Source: Myxococcota bacterium (GTDB lineage: Bacteria > Myxococcota_A > Bradymonadia > UBA7976 > UBA1532). Taken from it: 64,000 nucleotides of DNA. Below are positions 29,685-39,750 of the stretch, in pieces. A model generated the notes under the pieces. The model worked only from the letters and a program-made list of their open reading frames with translations. It was not told the origin of the DNA and searched no databases. The stretch is from the NCBI GenBank assembly GCA_963169045.1, contig CAUJDF010000079.1, forward strand, positions 124,001-188,000, in the 5' to 3' direction. The position numbers were made by a program, and so were the translations under genes. Each line of letters starts with the position of its first letter. Position 1 is the stretch's first letter.

Positions 29685-32600
29685 GTGCTGAAGTCGAGGC
29701 GAGCTCTGACGACCCTGGCGACCCTGGTCGCGCTGGGCGCCCCGGGCCTCGCGGGGGCGCAGCTCTTCGAGACGGACTTCGACGACCTCGACGGCTGGGA
29801 GGCCGGCTGGCCCGGCGATCCGTGGCGGGTGTCGCGCGGGTACGCCTCGCCCGCGGTGGCCGCGACCTGCGCCGAGGCGCTCGGCGTCGCGTACGCCGCC
29901 GATCCCGGCTGCGCCTTCGGCGGCCTGCCGGAGCCGCACGACGACGTGCTCTCGGTGGGCGACAAGGCGTGGGGCGACTACCGCCTCACGGCCCGCTTCG
30001 TCACCTACGACGAGGACGCGATCGGCTTCGTCGTCCGCCATCAAGATCCACAGAACTATTATCTCTTATTGCAGAGCCGCGGCACGTTCCCCACCGCCTC
30101 GACGCCGGCGCGCGACGCGCGCGGGGTGACGACGCGCCTCTATCGCGTGCGCGACGGGCTCGCGACGCAGCTCGCCACCGCCGACGTCGCGTTCACGCCG
30201 CAGGTCCATCACCTGATCCGCGTCGACGCGGTGGGACCCCGGATCACCGTCTGGTTCGACGTCGACGGCGACGAGCGCCTGCGCGCCGACGAGCGCCTGC
30301 TCACGTTCGTCGACGCGGCGCCGCACCTGCGCGGGCGTGTCGGGCTGTGGGCATACGACAACGCCGCCTTCCTCGTCGACCGGCTCGAGGTGCAGCCGAC
30401 GACGCCGCCGCCGGCGGTGGGGCCGCTGCGCGTGACGCGCGTGGACCGCGCCGGCACGCGGCTCGAGTACGCGTTCGACGTCGAGCGCCCCGCCAGCGGG
30501 TACGTGCGGTGGGTCGAGGGCGCGTGCGCCGACGTCGGCGGGCCGGCGGCGCGCGGCGACGACGCCGGCTTCGGCGCGAAGATCACGGGCGCGCTGGCGA
30601 CGCGTCCGGACACCGACTACTGCCTGCGGCCGTGCGCCGCCGACGCCTCGGGCGAAACGTGCGGCGACGCGGTGGACGCCTCGACGCGCGGCGTGGTGAT
30701 CGACACGCGCGGGCTCAGCCCGGGCCACTGGGACCTGTTCACCGCCGACGGGCGCGAGCACCTCGACCTGCGGCGGACGGGGACGCGCGTGGCCACCGCG
30801 GCGCGCGTCGGCCGCTACGCGCTGCGCGTGAACGGCCGGGCGCTCCCGTTCGGGGTGGACGCCCGTGGGCGCGTCGTCCTCGATCAGGGCACGCTCGACG
30901 GCCGCGCCGTCTCGCTCGACGGCGCGCTGGCGATCACCGGCCTGCCGGTCGTCCTCGACATGCGGCGGCAGCCGGCCGACGCGCGCTGGGCGGTCTTCGC
31001 CGCCGATCACGTGGCCGCCTTCGGGGCATACGTCGGCGCGGGCCAGCAGGCGCTCGGCCTCTTGCCGGGCGCATACCTCTGGCGCGTGGGCGGGGTGGAC
31101 CGGCCGTTCGAGCTGCTGCCGGACGGCAGCGTCCAGGCGGCGCCCGGCGGGCTCGCGGTGACGGCGCGCAACACGCTCCGGGCGGACGCGACGCCCGCCG
31201 GCGAGCCGGTCGCCTTCCGGGTGCGCGTCGCGAACACCGGCGACCACGCCTGGCTCGGCGCCGGCCTGCTCAACGGGCGCGGCGCGCGCGCGGGCGACGA
31301 CACGGCCGCCGTCTTCACGGGGCTCGGCGACTACGCGCGCGGCGACGCGACGGCGGAGGTGTTCCGCAACCTCGCGGATTCACTCGGATATTCTGGCGAT
31401 GCCTACGCCGGCGACCGCGTCGACGACACCGCGACGGTCGACGTCCTCGTCTGGCCCGACAACCCGCGCCTGGCGTTCGTCGGCGACGTCGACGGCGCCC
31501 AGGGCGATCTCGTCGCGGGCGAGGCGGTGGTCTTCGCCGGGGCCGAGCCCGTGGAGGGCGCCACGGACCTGTGGGCGCACGACGCCGACGGCGGCGAGGG
31601 GCCCCGCCCCGGCTACGTCACGGCGGGCGCCGGGCCCGTCGGTCGGTTGGAGTGGCGCGTGCTGGCCCGCGTGTCGACGCCCGGCGCGATCGCCGTCGAG
31701 TCGATCGACCGCGCCGGCGCGCGGGCCCGCGTGCGCTTCACCACGGACCGTCCCGCGAACGCCGCCGTCCAGTACGTCGCGGCCACCTGCGCCGCCGCCG
31801 ACTGGGACGCCGCCCGCGAGGTGGCGCTCGGCCAGGGCGAGGCCTTCGCCGGCGACCTCGAGCTGCTCCCGAACCGGCGCTACTGCCTGCGCGCGCGCGC
31901 CTTCAACGAGGCGGGCTCGCGCCTCGGGCCCGAGCAGAGCCTCGCGACTTTCGACCTGTCCGTCGATGCGACCGCCCTGTCCGGTCTGTACCGCGTCCAG
32001 GTGCCCGGGACGAACGATGTGGAGGTGATCGCCGCGGGTGCGGTTCGCGCGGACCTGAGCCTCCGCATGGGCACCTATCTGTTCGACCAGGGCGGCGACG
32101 CGCTGCGGGTCGACGTCGACAAGGACGGCCTCGTCCGCTACGACGCGGCGCTCGAGGGCCTGCTCGAAGGGGCGGGGACGACGCGCCTCGGGCTGCGCGG
32201 CGCGGCGGTGCGCTTCGACGCGACGACGGTGTCCGGCCTCGTGCCGCTGGCGGGCGGGCGCGGCCTCGCGAGCGCCCTCGCCCTCGGCCGCCTCGAGGGC
32301 GGCGCCACGGCCGAGCGGCGCCTCCTGCCCGGCGACTTCTGGGTCGTGCACGGCGAGCCGCACGCCTTCCACGTGGGTCGCGACGGCGTGGTCACCACGG
32401 GGGACGCGGCGGCGCTGCGCGGCGGCCCCGAGAGCCTGACGTTGCTCGGCCGCGCGCTCTCGCTGGACCTGCTGCCGGTGCCCGGCCGCGCCGCGCTGGC
32501 CGGCGCCGCAGGCGACCCGGCGCACCTCGAGCTCGAGGGCGGCCGCAGCCACGCGGTCGGCCTGTTGCCGGGGACCTACGCGCTCGCCGTCGCGGGGACG

Positions 32601-35468
32601 CGCAGCGCCCTGACCGTGGGCGCCGCCGGGGTCCTCGAGCGCGTCCAGGACCCGCTGGCCTTCCGCGCCTGCCTCGACGCCGGCGGCTTCGCGCGCGGCA
32701 GCGGGCAGGGGACGGCGACGCTCACCGTCCGCGCCGAGGCCTGCGCGATCACCGTCGAGGTCGTGTGCACGCGCTTCTGCGGCGACGGGGCGCACCTGTT
32801 TCAAGTGAGCGAAGGCATTGGGGAATTCCGCGCGACCGTCCGCTACGCCTCCGGGCGCCCGCTCCGGCGCGACGACCTCGCGAGCGTCTCGTTCGACGTG
32901 GACGGCGGCGCGCTCGCGGCGCCGCAGGCCGACACGGTCGACGGCGTCGCGACGGTGGGCTACACGGCGCCCGCGGCGAGCGGCGGGCTCGTCGCGCGCG
33001 CCCGCCACGGCGAGCTGCTCGGCAGCCGCGCGTTCGTCGTCATCCCGATGCGCGACCTGAACGCGCCGGTCGTCCGTCCGGGCGGGCGCGTCACCGCCGA
33101 GCAGACGAGCTTCGCCGGGACGCCGCTGCGCCTCGACGCGCCCGAGGTGAGCGACGACCGCGACCCGGCGCCCACCGTGGAGTCCGACGCGCCCGCGACC
33201 TTCCCGCCGGGCCGCACCGTGGTGACGTGGCGCGCCCGCGATTTCTCCGGCAACACCGCGCTCGCCACGCAGGAGGTGGTCGTGGTCGACACGACGCCGC
33301 CGGCGCTGCGCGCGCCCGCCACGGTCGACGTCGAGGCGAACGGCGCCGCCGGCACGCTCGTCGAGCTGCCCGAGGTGCGGGCCGAGGACGTCGCCGATCC
33401 CTCCCCCGAGATCACGCGCAGCGGTCCGGCGCGCTTCTCGGTGGGCGAGACGCGCGTCACCTGGACGGCGCGCGACGACGCCGGCAACACCGCCGAGGCG
33501 CACACGCTCGTGCGCGTGCTCGACCGCACGCCGCCCCGCCTGCTCTTCGGCGCCGACGGCGAGATCGTGCTCGAGCAGACGCACACCGACGGCGCGCGCG
33601 GCGTGGACCTGCCGCGCCCGGCGGTCGTCGACGACGGCGATCCGTCGCCGACCGTGAACCACAACGCGCCCGCGACCCTGCCGCCGGGCCTCACGCCGGT
33701 GACCTTCGTCGCGCGAGACCGCTCCGGCAACGAGTCGCGGGCGCGCGTGGGCGTCCGCGTCGTCGACTCGACGGCGCCGCGGCTCGAGGTGCGCGACGTG
33801 CCCGCGGGCTGGGTGGCGCAGGCGCGGCTGCGCGTCGAGACGTTCGACGCCGCCGACCTGCGCCCGGAGGTGGTCCTCGAGCCGCAGCCGGACGCCGTGT
33901 CGCGGGACGGCGGCGCGGTCACGGCCCAGTACACGACCGAGGGCGCGCTCGACGTGGCGGTGCAGGCGCTCGACGACGCCGGCAATCGCACGTCGCGCGT
34001 GCTGCCCGCGTTCGGCGTCGACCGCACGCCGCCGCGCCTCCGCGTCGACACGCGCCTGCCCGCCGCCGACCCCGACGACGAGGGCGCCTGGCCCGTGGTG
34101 CACGTCGGCGAGCGGCTGGCGCTGCGCGTCGACGCCGCCGACGCCGGGGCGGACGCGACGAGCGGCGTCGCCCGGGTGCGCATGGTGCTCGACCCGGACG
34201 GCGCGGCGCCCACGCTCCTCGACCATGCCGAGGCGGCGCGTGGCGCCGTGCTCCCCGCCGGACCGCGCGCGGTGCGGGGCCTCGGCTGCGCGTCGGCCGC
34301 GCTCTGCGGGCCGGACGGCGCGGTGCTCGGGCGCGCGCTCGGGGCCGGACCGCACGCGATCGAGGTGTCCGCGGTGGACCACGCCGGCAACGCCGCGAAT
34401 CTACGCATCTTTTTTCGCGTGCTCGACCTGACGGCCGCGCTGAGGGCCGCCCGCGACGCCGCCCTCGACGAGGCGGCGCGACGCGGGCTGGCCAACGAGG
34501 GCGCCGCCGCGCTGCACGAGGCGGCGGACCGCCTGCGCGTCGCCGCCGACCTGGCGCTCGGTCAGCCGACGGGCGCGGCCGCGCCGCTGGACCTCACGGG
34601 CGGCGTCATCCGCCAGGCGCAGCGCGCCGTGCCGGCGCTCGACCGCGCCGCTCGGTTCGGCGCCGACGTCGCGCCCATCGCCGCGCTCGTGGCCGAGGCC
34701 CTCTACTGGGCGGTGACCGACTTCGGGCAGGTGGGCACCGCCGTCGCGCCCGCCGTACCGGCGGACTACGAGGCGGCGCGCGACGTGTACCTGGCCGCCG
34801 CGCGCGAGGGCATCGACGCCGGCGACGCGGACGGCGCGCTCGCGAACCTGGCCGACGCGTACTTCCTGTTCGGCAACGCGCTGCGCCCGTCCCGCGCCGT
34901 CCGGTTCCGCGACGCGCGCGACGCCATCGCCGACATCCATGCGCAGATGGCGCTCTACGTCGCGGTCGCCGGGCGCCCCGGCCGCGAGGTGCTGGCCCCG
35001 GCGGTCGAGGACCTGACGCTCGTGCGCGACGCGCTCGACGCGTACATGAGCGTGGTCGGCGACCTGCAGGACGAGGCGCAGGTGCTGCGGCGCCTGGACC
35101 AGATCGACTCGCGCGCGTACCTCGGGACGCTGCTTCAGCTCCGCAACGCCGCCCTGCAGATGCAGAGCGCCAGCCAACAGGACGTCTTCATCCGCGGCTG
35201 GGGCTTCGGCCTGGTGCAGGCGGTCGAGCTGCTGTCGCGCCTCGGCCTCGCGCGCTCGGTGTTCGTGGCCGGGCCGGCGGACGCGGACGACGTCCTGCTG
35301 CTGCAGGAGGCGCAGGGCCTGAGCGACGAAGCGGCCGAACTGATCGAACGTCGCCGTGTGGACCGGTTCCTCGAGCTCTTCCTGCGGCCACGGACGGATT
35401 GCGTGATCGTCCTCGTCCACAACCGGGCCTTCGACCCGGCGTGGCCGATGCCGGAGGCATGCCGGTGA
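29685..35468 (+). CDS. Giant exported HYR-repeat protein
   Basis: This 1927-residue secreted protein has a Sec signal ending GLAGAQ. The N-terminal part (about 25-230) resembles a concanavalin-like/laminin-G sandwich (ETDFDDLDGWEAG... YYLLLQSRG). Long beta-rich stretches follow, including two RVDRAGTRLEY / IDRAGARARVRFTTDRPANAAVQY repeats. Residues about 1125-1390 contain at least three HYR (hyalin) domains with TFPPGRTVVTWRARDFSGN-type cores. The last about 350 residues are Ala-rich helical and contain RVDRFLELF near the end. HYR domains mediate adhesion. Two closely spaced GTG codons are possible starts; 29685 was chosen for AGGGGG spacing. Confidence 0.78.
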   Translation: MLKSRRALTTLATLVALGAPGLAGAQLFETDFDDLDGWEAGWPGDPWRVSRGYASPAVAATCAEALGVAYAADPGCAFGGLPEPHDDVLSVGDKAWGDYRLTARFVTYDEDAIGFVVRHQDPQNYYLLLQSRGTFPTASTPARDARGVTTRLYRVRDGLATQLATADVAFTPQVHHLIRVDAVGPRITVWFDVDGDERLRADERLLTFVDAAPHLRGRVGLWAYDNAAFLVDRLEVQPTTPPPAVGPLRVTRVDRAGTRLEYAFDVERPASGYVRWVEGACADVGGPAARGDDAGFGAKITGALATRPDTDYCLRPCAADASGETCGDAVDASTRGVVIDTRGLSPGHWDLFTADGREHLDLRRTGTRVATAARVGRYALRVNGRALPFGVDARGRVVLDQGTLDGRAVSLDGALAITGLPVVLDMRRQPADARWAVFAADHVAAFGAYVGAGQQALGLLPGAYLWRVGGVDRPFELLPDGSVQAAPGGLAVTARNTLRADATPAGEPVAFRVRVANTGDHAWLGAGLLNGRGARAGDDTAAVFTGLGDYARGDATAEVFRNLADSLGYSGDAYAGDRVDDTATVDVLVWPDNPRLAFVGDVDGAQGDLVAGEAVVFAGAEPVEGATDLWAHDADGGEGPRPGYVTAGAGPVGRLEWRVLARVSTPGAIAVESIDRAGARARVRFTTDRPANAAVQYVAATCAAADWDAAREVALGQGEAFAGDLELLPNRRYCLRARAFNEAGSRLGPEQSLATFDLSVDATALSGLYRVQVPGTNDVEVIAAGAVRADLSLRMGTYLFDQGGDALRVDVDKDGLVRYDAALEGLLEGAGTTRLGLRGAAVRFDATTVSGLVPLAGGRGLASALALGRLEGGATAERRLLPGDFWVVHGEPHAFHVGRDGVVTTGDAAALRGGPESLTLLGRALSLDLLPVPGRAALAGAAGDPAHLELEGGRSHAVGLLPGTYALAVAGTRSALTVGAAGVLERVQDPLAFRACLDAGGFARGSGQGTATLTVRAEACAITVEVVCTRFCGDGAHLFQVSEGIGEFRATVRYASGRPLRRDDLASVSFDVDGGALAAPQADTVDGVATVGYTAPAASGGLVARARHGELLGSRAFVVIPMRDLNAPVVRPGGRVTAEQTSFAGTPLRLDAPEVSDDRDPAPTVESDAPATFPPGRTVVTWRARDFSGNTALATQEVVVVDTTPPALRAPATVDVEANGAAGTLVELPEVRAEDVADPSPEITRSGPARFSVGETRVTWTARDDAGNTAEAHTLVRVLDRTPPRLLFGADGEIVLEQTHTDGARGVDLPRPAVVDDGDPSPTVNHNAPATLPPGLTPVTFVARDRSGNESRARVGVRVVDSTAPRLEVRDVPAGWVAQARLRVETFDAADLRPEVVLEPQPDAVSRDGGAVTAQYTTEGALDVAVQALDDAGNRTSRVLPAFGVDRTPPRLRVDTRLPAADPDDEGAWPVVHVGERLALRVDAADAGADATSGVARVRMVLDPDGAAPTLLDHAEAARGAVLPAGPRAVRGLGCASAALCGPDGAVLGRALGAGPHAIEVSAVDHAGNAANLRIFFRVLDLTAALRAARDAALDEAARRGLANEGAAALHEAADRLRVAADLALGQPTGAAAPLDLTGGVIRQAQRAVPALDRAARFGADVAPIAALVAEALYWAVTDFGQVGTAVAPAVPADYEAARDVYLAAAREGIDAGDADGALANLADAYFLFGNALRPSRAVRFRDARDAIADIHAQMALYVAVAGRPGREVLAPAVEDLTLVRDALDAYMSVVGDLQDEAQVLRRLDQIDSRAYLGTLLQLRNAALQMQSASQQDVFIRGWGFGLVQAVELLSRLGLARSVFVAGPADADDVLLLQEAQGLSDEAAELIERRRVDRFLELFLRPRTDCVIVLVHNRAFDPAWPMPEACR

Positions 35469-38014
35469 GGCGCCGATTCCTCTGCCTGACGCTGGCGCTG
35501 CTCGCGTGCGACGACGGCGCCGCGCCCTCTGCCGCTGACGAGGCCGACTGCTGCGGAGCCGCCGACGCACTGCCCGCGGATGCGGGTGTGTCACCGGATG
35601 GTGCCATGGACGCGGCGCCCGACTTCGCCGTGGGCGTGCCGGACGCCGCGCCCTGCGGCGCCGGCGGCGGGTGCGGAGGGGCCGACGCCGCGCTCGACGA
35701 CGCCGGGCCGCCGCCGCCCCGCCTCGGCGCGACCGGCGAGCCGTGCCCGCGCGGCTATGCGCTCGACTGCGATCCGGAGACCACCGACCGTTGTGTCTTC
35801 CTCGGCGCGGACAACGCGGTCGTGCCCGGCGTCGAGGCGGTCTGCTCGCGCGCCTGCGACGACGCGAGCCCGTGCGGCGCCGGGCTGTGCTGCTTCGCCG
35901 ATCCGCAGGGGGCCCGCTGCCTGCCCGCCGGGTTCTGCGCCGGCCGGCGCCGCCTCGGCGACGCCTGCGCCGACCACGCCGAGTGCCCGCCCGAGGCGCC
36001 GCTGTGCGCGCACGACGCGGCCACGGGCGGGCGCTTCTGCACGCACGGGTGCGCGGCGGGCGGCGAGTGCGCTGCGGGCTTCTGCTGCGCCGCCAACGAC
36101 GGCGGACGCCCCGCGGGCGCCCTCTGCAAGCCCGAGGCGCTCTGCCCCGCGGCCTGCGCGAGCGACGAGGACTGCCCGGCGGTGCAGTTCTGCGACGGCG
36201 GCGCGTGCGTGCCGCGCCGTCTGGTCTGCGCCGGCGACGCCGAGTGTCCGCGCGGCGAGCGGTGTGTCGGCGGCACCTGCCAGGGATCCACCGCCCGCCT
36301 CGGCGAGGCCTGCGGCGAGCCGGGCGTGCGCTGCGATCCGGGCGCGCCCGTCTGCCACCGGAGCGACGAGGGCGGTGCCTTCTGCACCTACAGCTGCACC
36401 TTCCACCGCGACTGCCCGGCGACCTTCTGTTGCGCGGACCTCTCCGGCACCGGCGACGCGGCGGGCATGTACTGCACCGACGATCCGCTGCGCTGCCCGC
36501 CGAACCTGCCGTGCCGCGGCGACGACGACTGCGCGGCCGACCAGTTCTGCCACGGGGGCATGTGCCAGCGGCGCGGGCCGCAGGACGTGCCCCTGGGCGG
36601 CGCCTGCCGCGCCCCGGGCGACTGCGCCCCCGACGCGGCGGACTGCGTGTTCCCGTTCCGCGACGGCCAGGTCGGGCGCGGCGAGGCGCGCTTCTTCCCC
36701 GAGAGCGGCGCGGGGCTCTGCAGCCAGCCGTGCGTCGACGCCGCCGACTGCGACGGCGGCACGTGCTGCCGCCTGGCCCTGCAGATCCGCGCCGGCATCG
36801 GCGTGGGCATGTGCGTCGCGGGCGACCTGTGCGACCGGCCGACCGCGGGACTCGGCGAACGGTGCGAGCGGACCGCCGAGTGCGATCCCGCCGAAGCCGA
36901 CCGGTGCTTTCGCGACCGTCTGTTCGGGAGCGTCTGCGTGCGCCCGTGCCGGGAGGGCTGCCCCGCCGGGACGGTGTGCGACGAGCACGATGGGCTGTGT
37001 CACCCCGAGAACGTGTGTGGCCGAGACGCCGACTGCGCCGACGGCAACCGCTGCGCGCGCGGCCGGTGCCTCGAGGGCCGGCGCGAGTGTGACACCGACG
37101 CGCAGTGCGAGGATCCCGTGCGCGAGCGCTGCTTCGACGGGCGGTGCGAGCCGCGGGCGCGTCCGTGCCTCGCCGACGGCGAGTGCGACGCCCACGAGGT
37201 CTGCGCCTTGGGCCGCTGCGAGCTGCGCGAGCGGCCGTGCGCCGCCGACGGCGACTGCCGCGCCGGGGAGGCCTGCCAGGACGGCGTCTGCCGCGAGCGG
37301 CTGCTCGCGCTCGGGGAGGCCTGCCTCGACGCCGACGCGGTGTGCGATCCGCGCGAGGCGCCGATCTGTCTCGCGGACGCCGAGTTCGCGCCGGCGGGCC
37401 TCTGTACACGCGCCTGCGCCTACGAGTCGGACTGCCCCGGCGACCTGTGCTGCCTCGACGCGGGCGGCGCCGGCGATCCCGCCTTCTTCGTGTGCGGCCC
37501 GCCCGCGGCGTGTGAGGGCCGGGCGGTCGGCGGGCGGCGGCCCTGCGCCGGCGACGGCGACTGTCTCGCCGAGGATTACTGCCACCACGGCCTCTGCCAG
37601 GACCGCGGGGCGGGGGACGTCCCGCCGGGGGGCGCCTGCGCGGGTCCGGGGGACTGCGCCGCGGATCAGTGCGTCACGCAAAGGGAATTCGGCTTCGAGG
37701 CCGGCGCGGTCGACGGCGTCTGCGCCCGGGCGTGCGACGCGGACGCGGACTGCGGCGACGGCTGCTGCCGTCACGTGTGGGAGGACGGCGGCCCCGTCGC
37801 CTACTGTGTCTCGGCGTGTGGCGAGGTCGCCGGCGAGGGCGAGCTCTGCTTCCCCGGCGCCCACGAGCAGTGCGATCCGGCGACCGCCGACGCCTGTGTG
37901 TTCGGCCAGGTCAGCGAGCTGTCGTACTGCGCGCGCCGGTGTGTCACCGACGACGAGTGCGGCGACGGCTGCTGCGGCGACGGCTACTGTCTGCCAGCCC
38001 TCGACTGCCGTTGA
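35465..38014 (+). CDS. Exported Cys-rich repeat lipoprotein
   Basis: This 849-residue exported protein has the lipoprotein signal RRRFLCLTLALLAC. After a short 'PDA' linker it consists almost wholly of Cys-rich modules of two kinds: small CxxDxxCxxGxxCxxGxC units (like dickkopf/EB-type) and larger units opening LGxxC and containing a CC pair (GLCCF, GFCCA, TFCCAD, TCCRL, DLCCLD, GCCRH). More than fifty cysteines imply heavy disulfide bonding outside the cytosol. The GTG at 35465 overlaps the upstream stop by 4 nt (GTGA) and sits 7 nt after GGAGG; an ATG at 35459 is too close to that site. Likely co-translated with the HYR protein. Function unknown. Confidence 0.8.
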   Translation: MRRRFLCLTLALLACDDGAAPSAADEADCCGAADALPADAGVSPDGAMDAAPDFAVGVPDAAPCGAGGGCGGADAALDDAGPPPPRLGATGEPCPRGYALDCDPETTDRCVFLGADNAVVPGVEAVCSRACDDASPCGAGLCCFADPQGARCLPAGFCAGRRRLGDACADHAECPPEAPLCAHDAATGGRFCTHGCAAGGECAAGFCCAANDGGRPAGALCKPEALCPAACASDEDCPAVQFCDGGACVPRRLVCAGDAECPRGERCVGGTCQGSTARLGEACGEPGVRCDPGAPVCHRSDEGGAFCTYSCTFHRDCPATFCCADLSGTGDAAGMYCTDDPLRCPPNLPCRGDDDCAADQFCHGGMCQRRGPQDVPLGGACRAPGDCAPDAADCVFPFRDGQVGRGEARFFPESGAGLCSQPCVDAADCDGGTCCRLALQIRAGIGVGMCVAGDLCDRPTAGLGERCERTAECDPAEADRCFRDRLFGSVCVRPCREGCPAGTVCDEHDGLCHPENVCGRDADCADGNRCARGRCLEGRRECDTDAQCEDPVRERCFDGRCEPRARPCLADGECDAHEVCALGRCELRERPCAADGDCRAGEACQDGVCRERLLALGEACLDADAVCDPREAPICLADAEFAPAGLCTRACAYESDCPGDLCCLDAGGAGDPAFFVCGPPAACEGRAVGGRRPCAGDGDCLAEDYCHHGLCQDRGAGDVPPGGACAGPGDCAADQCVTQREFGFEAGAVDGVCARACDADADCGDGCCRHVWEDGGPVAYCVSACGEVAGEGELCFPGAHEQCDPATADACVFGQVSELSYCARRCVTDDECGDGCCGDGYCLPALDCR

Positions 38015-38018
38015 CCCA

Positions 38019-38507
38019 TCACGGGGGGCAGCGGCGCTCGAGCGTCATCGGGAGGCCGTCGCGCGGTCGCAGCGTGATGCTCGGCTCCGGCGCGATGGGG
38101 TGCCCGGCCACCGGACGGAAGCGGAAGCGGCGCGCGCGCACGGGCAGGATCAGCGACGCCTCCATCTCGGCGAAGCGGTCGCCGATGCACTTGCGCTGCC
38201 CCTGGCTGAACGGGAAGTAGACGTAGCGGTCCGGCGCCGGGCGGTCGGGGGCGAAGCGCTCGGGGCGGAAGGCGAGGCGCTCCTCCCAGTCGCGCGGATC
38301 GCGGTGGGTGACCCACGCCGACACGAAGACGAACGCGCCCGCGGGCACCTGCCAGCCCCCCATCACGTCGTCGGCCTGCGCCCGGCGCGCCACGTCGCCG
38401 CTCGTCTCGCGCGCGCGCTCGAGGAGTCCCAGCGGGTCGGCGGACGTCGCGCGGAGGTGGCCGGTGAGCAGCTCGCCGCCGGGGACGAGCGGTGCGACGC
38501 GGGACAT
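38019..38507 (-). pseudogene. Internally deleted cytochrome P450
   Basis: A 162-residue in-frame remnant of a P450, a family usually of 400-450 residues. Residues 1-39 resemble a P450 N-terminus (PGGELLTGHLRATSADPLGLLERARETSGDV). Without interruption residues about 40-162 match the P450 C-terminus: GGWQVPAGAFVFVSAWVTHRDP, PERF, and the heme-thiolate motif FSQGQRKCIG with Cys107. The B-to-K helices, including the I-helix oxygen-binding motif and the ExxR pair, are missing. A strong GGAGGAAG site precedes the ATG, so it may still be translated. It cannot be a normal monooxygenase. Located 15 nt after the secernin gene, same strand. Confidence 0.82.
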
Positions 38508-38522
38508 GGCGCCTTCCTCCCC

Positions 38523-39698
38523 TCAGCCCGGAGATGCCAGCCCGGCGCGCGCGTCGCGCAGGCGCCAGTAGCGGCGGGTCCAGGGCGGACGCGTGTCGCG
38601 GCCGGGCGGCACCGCGGCGAGCCAGCCCGAGAGGAGCCGGGCGTGCTCGGCGAAGGCCTCGGCGGGCGACGGCGGCCGGGCCAGCCAACGGGCCTCCACG
38701 GCGTCGCGCTCGCGGGTGAAGAGCGGCGCCAGGCGCTCGGGATCGCGCATCACGCGGCGGTGCAGGCGCTCGTGCCGCCACCAGAGCGAGGCCTCGTCGG
38801 CGCGGTCCGTGGCGGGGGCCAGGGCGAGCGGCTCGTCGACGCGGACCGGCTTGAACAACGAGAGGCAGGGCGCGGCGGTGGCCGTCACCCAGTGGCGCGC
38901 GTCGCCGGGCCGCAGGTGCGCCACCCACGAGGCGGTCGTCTGCGCGCTGACGAGGAGCCCGCCGGCGTGCATGCACGGCGCGCCCATGCCACCGCTGAGG
39001 AGGCCGTAGCGCGGCGCGGGGCCGTGATCGCGCAACGTCTCGAAAAGATTGCGGATGTCGCCGCGTGCCCGCGCGGTGCGGGCGCGGCGCCGGCGGGCGC
39101 AGGCGACGTGGGCGCGGAGCGGATCGCCGTGGCGCTGCGCGAAGCCGTCGATGGTCAGGGCGTTCGAGAGGCTGCGCACCCCGGCGGTGACGCGCTCGAC
39201 GGCGCGCAGGACGCCCGCCGTCTCGACCACCCACGCCTCGCGCGCGTCGGCCACCAGGAAGCTGTTGTGGTACGTGAAGCGGCGGTCCTCGTGACCGCAG
39301 CCACCGCCCTGACCGTGCGTGTCGAGCAGGTCGACGATCACCTCGACGGCACGCGCGGCCGTGTCGGCGCGCTCGAGCCCGAGGCGCACGAGGTCCATGC
39401 CCGTCAGGCCGCCCTCGCGCCGCAGCGGCTGCCGGGTGAACACCGCCTCGTTTCCGATGACGACGCCGTGGGCGTTGGCGCCCATCTCGGCGCCCCACAT
39501 CCAGAACGGGCGGCTCAACAGGACCGCCGACGTTTCGGTCGCCTGGGGTATCTCGATCCAGGTGCACCGCACGCGGCTGCCGGCGGGCCAGGTGCGGGGC
39601 GGACGCCAGTCGAGGACCTGGGCCTCGTTGGCGTCGCGGTCGGAGTTCTTGGCGAAGTGGACGCCGTCGGGGCCGACGACGACCAGGGTGTCGCACAC
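38523..39698 (-). CDS. Secernin-like C69-family peptidase
   Basis: A 391-residue protein of the secernin/peptidase C69 (Ntn-hydrolase) group, related to dipeptidase PepD. The GTG start gives Met-Cys-Asp-Thr, so removal of Met would expose Cys as N-terminal nucleophile, as in the family. Visible signatures are HFAKNSDRDANEAQVLDW near residue 15, FWMWGAEMGANAHGVVIGNEAVF near 65 and GCGHEDRRFTYHNSFLVAD near 135. Substrates of bacterial secernins are not well known; hydrolysis of a peptide or amide bond is inferred. It is divergent from cutA, 52 nt apart. Confidence 0.88.
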   Translation of the reverse strand: MCDTLVVVGPDGVHFAKNSDRDANEAQVLDWRPPRTWPAGSRVRCTWIEIPQATETSAVLLSRPFWMWGAEMGANAHGVVIGNEAVFTRQPLRREGGLTGMDLVRLGLERADTAARAVEVIVDLLDTHGQGGGCGHEDRRFTYHNSFLVADAREAWVVETAGVLRAVERVTAGVRSLSNALTIDGFAQRHGDPLRAHVACARRRRARTARARGDIRNLFETLRDHGPAPRYGLLSGGMGAPCMHAGGLLVSAQTTASWVAHLRPGDARHWVTATAAPCLSLFKPVRVDEPLALAPATDRADEASLWWRHERLHRRVMRDPERLAPLFTRERDAVEARWLARPPSPAEAFAEHARLLSGWLAAVPPGRDTRPPWTRRYWRLRDARAGLASPG

Positions 39699-39750
39699 GG
39701 CCGTCCCCGTTCGCGGTGAAGGTGCGAGTATCGAACCGAGGAGGTCACGG

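Noticed and set aside
28136-38014. A single open frame of over 3000 codons on the plus strand running across three proposed genes
   Set aside because: Its first part is antisense to the PPC protein and in a different frame from the HYR protein; it has no domain or signal peptide until the Cys-rich gene at 35465. Long shadow frames are expected in such G+C-rich DNA.
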